64,000 nt of DNA from Phycicoccus duodecadis (GTDB lineage: Bacteria > Actinomycetota > Actinomycetes > Actinomycetales > Dermatophilaceae). The notes beneath the pieces were generated by a model. The model did not search any database, was not told the DNA's origin, and worked only from the letters and a program-made list of their open reading frames with translations. Positions within the stretch are counted from its first letter, which is position 1; the number at the start of each line of letters is the position of its first letter. Positions 60,222-64,000 of the stretch are shown here, in pieces. Location of the stretch: assembly GCF_002846495.1 (NCBI RefSeq), contig NZ_PJNE01000001.1:868001-932000 (forward strand), read 5' to 3'. A program made the position numbers and the translations under genes.

Positions 60222-61613
60222 TCAGACCCGCCGCGCGAGGACGACCCAGATGGTCCGGGCGATGATCTCGAGGTCCAGGATGGGCGACCAGTTGACGAGG
60301 TACTGCAGGTCGTAGCCCAGCTTGTACTCGGCGTCGGTGTGGTACCGACCGTGGATCTGGGCCAGCCCGGTGAGGCCGGGCGGTACCTCGTGACGCCGGG
60401 TGTAGCCCGCGATCTCCTTCTCGAAGCCGGCCGTCAGCTCGGGCCGCTCCGGGCGCGGCCCGACGACCGACATCCGGCCGGTGAGGATGTGGAAGATCTG
60501 CGGCAGCTCGTCGGCCCGGGTCGCCCGCACCCAGCGGCACGCGGGGATGACCCGGGGGTCGCCCGACCCCGAGAGCTGCGGGCCACCCCCGGCCTCGGCG
60601 TCGACCCGCATGGTGCGGAACTTGACCATCGAGAAGGTCTCGCCGCCCACCCCGACCCGGGTCTGGCTGAAAAGGAGCGGTCGGCCGGCCACGACGAGCT
60701 GGTGCAGCGAGACCAGGCCCACCAGCAGCAGCCAGACCGGGGCGGTCACCACGACCAGGAACAGGTCGAGCATCCGCTTGAAGTGCCGCTGCGAGACCGC
60801 CATCGTCTGGGGCATCAGGAGCACGAACGGCAGGCCGGCGACCTCGCGCAGCCGGTCGAGCCCGAAGAGGGTCTCGCGGCCCCCCACCCGCAGCAGGACG
60901 GTGACGTCCTTGCGGTCGAGCCGGCCGATGGTGCGCGGGTACCACAGGTCGAGCCAGCCGGCGGTGAGCAGCAGGACGTCGGTGGCGTCGGTGCGCTCGA
61001 CGACCTCGACCACCGCGTGGGGGTCGTCGACCTCCGCGACGACGACCAGGTCGGTGCTGTTGGCGGCCACGTGCTCGCGGGCGAGCTCGATGTCGGCCCA
61101 CTCCCCCGCCAGCACGACCCGCGGCGGCCCCTCGCGCCGGGTGCGCAGGGTGTGCACGACCGCGCGGTTGACGGCCACCAGGATGCCGACCAGCACGATG
61201 ACGGCCACGAGGTTCGGGATGGGGAAGGGCAGGGCGCGCACGATGAGCGACCCCCGCTGGCGCAGCAGCCCGCTCAGGGCCAGGTTCAGCAGCGCCACGA
61301 AGCTGCCGGCGGCCAGCGACAGCCGGGCCGCGCGCGGCAGCACCGCGGCACCCCCGAGCCGCGGCTCGCGTTCGTAGAGGCCGCCGAAGTAGAAGGCCGA
61401 CAGGAAGACCAGCGTGGCCACGCCGAACGACAGCGCGTAGGCCGGGAGCGGGTAGGTCGGCCACGGCGGCGTGCCGTAGCGCCAGACCATCGTCAGGACC
61501 GAGAGCCCGAACACCGCGACGGCGTCCAGCAGCATGACGAGCCGGAAGCCGCGCCGGTTGAGGCGCGCCAGCAGCCGCGGCGCGGGTTCGGCCGGTGGGC
61601 TCGCGGACGTCAC
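60222..61613 (-). CDS. Polyprenyl-phosphate hexose-1-phosphate transferase (WbaP/CpsE type)
   Basis: 463-residue initiating sugar transferase. Four to five N-terminal membrane segments and a CoA-binding-like domain (about 140-260) precede a membrane hairpin and the catalytic domain. That domain has KRMLDLFLVVVTAPVW, FSQTRVGVGG, MVKFRTMRVDAEA, RATRADELPQ and GRMSVVGPRPERPE. It loads a sugar phosphate onto undecaprenyl phosphate to start an exopolysaccharide or envelope glycan. GTG start 14 bases after glyA, with no clear ribosome-binding site. It occupies the place where other actinobacteria carry a WecA/TagO-type enzyme. Confidence 0.9.
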   Translation of the reverse strand: MTSASPPAEPAPRLLARLNRRGFRLVMLLDAVAVFGLSVLTMVWRYGTPPWPTYPLPAYALSFGVATLVFLSAFYFGGLYEREPRLGGAAVLPRAARLSLAAGSFVALLNLALSGLLRQRGSLIVRALPFPIPNLVAVIVLVGILVAVNRAVVHTLRTRREGPPRVVLAGEWADIELAREHVAANSTDLVVVAEVDDPHAVVEVVERTDATDVLLLTAGWLDLWYPRTIGRLDRKDVTVLLRVGGRETLFGLDRLREVAGLPFVLLMPQTMAVSQRHFKRMLDLFLVVVTAPVWLLLVGLVSLHQLVVAGRPLLFSQTRVGVGGETFSMVKFRTMRVDAEAGGGPQLSGSGDPRVIPACRWVRATRADELPQIFHILTGRMSVVGPRPERPELTAGFEKEIAGYTRRHEVPPGLTGLAQIHGRYHTDAEYKLGYDLQYLVNWSPILDLEIIARTIWVVLARRV

Positions 61614-61627
61614 GGGGCGGCGGCGGC

Positions 61628-62914
61628 TCAGGCCGAGGCGGGCCGGGGGTACGCGGGGAACGCCTCGACGAGATCGGTGACCTGGGCCCGCACCTCCCGG
61701 GAGACCGGGTGCTCGGGGTCGGCGTCGCCGTCGACGACCGCCCGGGCGATCAGGCCGGCGATGGTGCGCATCTGCTCCTCGCCCATCCCCTGGGTGGTGA
61801 CGCACGGGGTGCCCACCCGGATGCCGGACGCGATGTTGGGCTTCTGCGGGTCGAACGGGATGGCGTTCTTGTTCAGGGTGATGCCGGCGGCGTCGCAGCG
61901 GGCCTCGGCGTCGACCCCGGTGACCAGGACGCCCTGGAGGTCGTGCAGCGACAGGTGGGTGTCGGTGCCGCCGGTGGTGGGCCGGATGCCGTGCTCGCCC
62001 AGGCCCTGCGCCAGCACCTTGGCGTTGGCGACGACCTGGCGGGTGTACGCGGCGTACTCGGGGGTCGCGCACTCCTTGAAGTTGACCGCCTTGGCCGCGA
62101 TGGTGTGCATCTGCGGGCCGCCCTGCATCATCGGGAAGACGGCCTTGTCGATGGCGGCGCGGTGCTGCTCGGTGCAGACGATGGCACCCGAGCGCGGGCC
62201 GCGCAGCACCTTGTGGGTCGTGAACGAGACGACGTCGGCGTACGGCACGGGGCTCGGGATGGCCCCGCCCGCGACCAGGCCGATGAAGTGCGCGGCGTCG
62301 ACCCAGAAGATCGCGCCCACCTCGTCGGCGATGGCGCGGAAGCGGGCGAAGTCGATCAGCCGCGGGATGGCCGAGCCGCCGGCGAGCAGGACCTTGGGCC
62401 GGTGCTCCTTCGCGAGGCGCTCGACCTCGTCGTAGTCGATGTCCTCGGAGTCCTTGTCGACGCCGTAGTGCACGGCGTCGAACCACTTGCCGGAGAACGA
62501 GACCTTGGTGCCGTGGGTCAGGTGGCCGCCGTGCGGCAGGCTCATCGCGAGGATGGTCTCGCCGGGCTTGAGGAACGCACCGTAGACGGCCTGGTTGGCG
62601 CTGGCGCCGGAGTGCGGCTGGACGTTGGCGTGGTCGGCGCCGAAGAGGCTCTTGCAGCGCTCGATGGCGAGCGACTCGGCCTTGTCGACCTCGGAGCAGC
62701 CGCCGTAGTACCGCCGGCCGGGGTAGCCCTCGGCGTACTTGTTCGAGAGGGTCGAGCCCAGCGCGGTGAGCACCTCGGGGCTGGAGAAGTTCTCGCTGGC
62801 GATCAGCTGCAGGCCCCCGCGGAGCCGGTCGAGCTCGCCGGTGAGGACCGAGGAGATCTCGGGGTCGAAGGCCTCGAGTGCCTCGAAGTCGGATCCGTAG
62901 AACGTGTCACTCAT
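61628..62914 (-). CDS. glyA: Serine hydroxymethyltransferase
   Basis: 428-residue PLP enzyme interconverting serine plus tetrahydrofolate and glycine plus methylene-tetrahydrofolate. The PLP lysine is K235 in VVSFTTHKVLRGPRSG; other signatures are LIASENFSSPEV, YAEGYPGRRYYGG and HSGASAN. Its start overlaps the tsaC end by 8 bases, so translation is coupled. Confidence 0.97.
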   Translation of the reverse strand: MSDTFYGSDFEALEAFDPEISSVLTGELDRLRGGLQLIASENFSSPEVLTALGSTLSNKYAEGYPGRRYYGGCSEVDKAESLAIERCKSLFGADHANVQPHSGASANQAVYGAFLKPGETILAMSLPHGGHLTHGTKVSFSGKWFDAVHYGVDKDSEDIDYDEVERLAKEHRPKVLLAGGSAIPRLIDFARFRAIADEVGAIFWVDAAHFIGLVAGGAIPSPVPYADVVSFTTHKVLRGPRSGAIVCTEQHRAAIDKAVFPMMQGGPQMHTIAAKAVNFKECATPEYAAYTRQVVANAKVLAQGLGEHGIRPTTGGTDTHLSLHDLQGVLVTGVDAEARCDAAGITLNKNAIPFDPQKPNIASGIRVGTPCVTTQGMGEEQMRTIAGLIARAVVDGDADPEHPVSREVRAQVTDLVEAFPAYPRPASA

Positions 62915-63641
62915 GGGTGCTGGTCTCCCGCGGCTCGTCCTGGCTGGGCGCCGGTGTCTCGACGTCCGCGCCGGTGACGGCGCCCGCCAACTCTAGGGCG
63001 TCGGCCCTGGAGCGCTCGACGACCGCCATGACCTGCTCCTCCGACAGCGCGCCCACACGCAGCATCGTGGGCTCGTCGCGGGTGCAGTCGACGATGGTCG
63101 AGGCGAGGCCGCCGGTGCTGGGGCCTCCGTCGAGGTAGAACTCGACGCTGGGGCCGAGCTGGCTGGCGGCCTCGACCACGGTGCGGCTCGACGGGTGGCC
63201 GGTGCGGTTGGCGCTGCTGACCGCCATCGGGCCGACGACCTTCAGCAGCTCCAGGGCCACCTCGTCGTCGGGCATCCGCAGGGCCACGGTGCCGCCCGTG
63301 TCGCCGAGGTCCCAGGCCAGCGACGGCTGGGCCTGCACGACGATCGTCAGCGGGCCCGGCCAGAACTCCTCGATGAGCGCACGGGCGTAGGCGGGCACGC
63401 TCGCGGCCAGGCCGTCGATGGTGCGGGTCTCGGCGACCAGGACCGGCGGCGGCATGTCGACGCCGCGACCCTTGGCGGCGAGCAGCGCGCGCACGGCGTC
63501 CGGCGAGAAGGCGTCGGCGCCGATGCCGTACACGGTGTCGGTGGGGAGCACGACGAGGGCGCCGCGTCGGATGCCGTCGGCCACCTTGGGGATGGCGTCG
63601 GCACGCCCCTGCTCGGTGGTGCAGTCGAAGACCGGACTCAT
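62907..63641 (-). CDS. tsaC: Threonylcarbamoyl-AMP synthase (YrdC/Sua5 family)
   Basis: 244-residue enzyme that forms threonylcarbamoyl-AMP for t6A37 of tRNA. The YrdC domain covers about residues 10-205: GALVVLPTDTVYGIGADAF, AAKGRG, GPLTIVV, and VGPMAVSSANRTGHPSSRT. A 40-residue C-terminal tail has no known domain. The ATG overlaps the prmC stop (ATGA); TACGCT (63648-63653), 6 bases upstream, may add an internal leaderless promoter. Confidence 0.94.
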   Translation of the reverse strand: MSPVFDCTTEQGRADAIPKVADGIRRGALVVLPTDTVYGIGADAFSPDAVRALLAAKGRGVDMPPPVLVAETRTIDGLAASVPAYARALIEEFWPGPLTIVVQAQPSLAWDLGDTGGTVALRMPDDEVALELLKVVGPMAVSSANRTGHPSSRTVVEAASQLGPSVEFYLDGGPSTGGLASTIVDCTRDEPTMLRVGALSEEQVMAVVERSRADALELAGAVTGADVETPAPSQDEPRETSTHE

Positions 63642-64000
63642 GGGGCCAGCGTAGGGCGCGACACCGGTCCGGCCGCGGGGCGACCCCCCGGCAGGCGGCG
63701 CGCGACGGTGGTCCGGGGGCGTCCGGCCAGGTCGGGGTGGTCGGCGACCTCGTCCCACTCCCCCGCGGCGCGCAGCGCGGCCGGGAGGCTCTCGCCCTGG
63801 GCGTCGGCGTGCTCCATCACGAGCACCCCGCCGGGGCGCAGGAGCGCCGCGGCGCGGGCGGCGACGGCGAGCGGGACGGCCAGGCCGTCGGCGGAGCGGC
63901 CGTACAGCGCGACCTCGGGGTCGTGGTCGCGGACCTCGGGGTCCAGCGGCACGGCGCCGTCGGGGATGTACGGCGGGTTGCTGACGACGACGTCGACGGT
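63638..64000 (-). CDS. prmC: Release factor glutamine N5-methyltransferase PrmC, 3' part
   Basis: The C-terminal 120 residues; the gene continues past the window end. The frame is open to the last base and shows VVVSNPPYIPDGAVPLDPEV with the NPPY motif that binds the target Gln, then DHDPEVALYG, both diagnostic of PrmC. It methylates the GGQ loop of RF1/RF2. The stop overlaps the tsaC start. The order prmC-tsaC is standard in actinobacteria. Confidence 0.93.
   Translation of the reverse strand, partial: TVDVVVSNPPYIPDGAVPLDPEVRDHDPEVALYGRSADGLAVPLAVAARAAALLRPGGVLVMEHADAQGESLPAALRAAGEWDEVADHPDLAGRPRTTVARRLPGGRPAAGPVSRPTLAP
63648..63653 (-). promoter_or_regulatory. -10 box TACGCT, possible internal promoter of tsaC
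   Basis: Minus-strand TACGCT lies 6 bases before the tsaC ATG, inside the end of prmC. Coupling by ATGA overlap already explains expression, so this may be secondary. Confidence 0.35.

Overview
The window is a GC-rich (about 70% or more) chromosomal segment of an actinobacterium. Gene content and order point to the Micrococcales, most likely an Intrasporangiaceae-like genus. The evidence is a GlgE-type alpha-glucan operon, NucS instead of MutS/MutL, the order prmC-tsaC-glyA-(sugar transferase)-atpI-atpBEFHAGDC-DUF2550-ATP:cobalamin adenosyltransferase, and many TAnnnT -10 boxes 6-7 bases before start codons, the signature of leaderless mRNAs. The family-level placement is inferred from gene order only. 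I saw no rRNA, tRNA, CRISPR, prophage or transposase.

Bases 1-14.9 kb are alpha-glucan metabolism. The 3' part of glgX is followed by a phytanoyl-CoA dioxygenase-like gene, a small membrane protein and an FMN lactate oxidase. Then come glgP and the translationally coupled glgE-treS-mak-glgB operon. Bases 14.9-17.1 kb (minus strand) hold a sulfide:quinone oxidoreductase-like / TusE-DsrC / DsrE operon. Phosphoglucomutase and a Gfo/Idh oxidoreductase follow. Bases 19.9-25.8 kb (minus) hold an ATP-grasp enzyme, two alpha/beta-hydrolase esterases, a thioredoxin-TPR co-chaperone and a membrane protein/lipoprotein pair of unknown function. A MarR regulator is divergent from beta-phosphoglucomutase plus a GH65 disaccharide phosphorylase (25.8-29.7 kb).

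Bases 29.7-51 kb are dominated by ethylmalonyl-CoA-type acyl-CoA chemistry: meaB, thiolase, methylmalonyl-CoA epimerase, crotonyl-CoA carboxylase/reductase, a duplicated 3-hydroxyacyl-CoA dehydrogenase and ethylmalonyl-CoA mutase. An adenosyltransferase that makes the B12 cofactor lies nearby. Interspersed are a three-gene envelope-glycan operon (GH15-like, phosphatase-like polytopic protein, GT39), an AI-2E family transporter, a dimethylglycine oxidase-like enzyme, a DUF559-like nuclease flanked by repeats, nucS and a DJ-1/PfpI protein. Bases 52.1-64 kb (minus) are the ATP synthase operon with glyA, tsaC and the 3' part of prmC upstream.

Non-coding highlights are a three-copy dispersed palindromic repeat, strong hairpins between convergent genes, a LacI-type operator candidate before glgP, and a perfect Crp/GlxR-type palindrome lying across the predicted -10 of the ATP synthase promoter.
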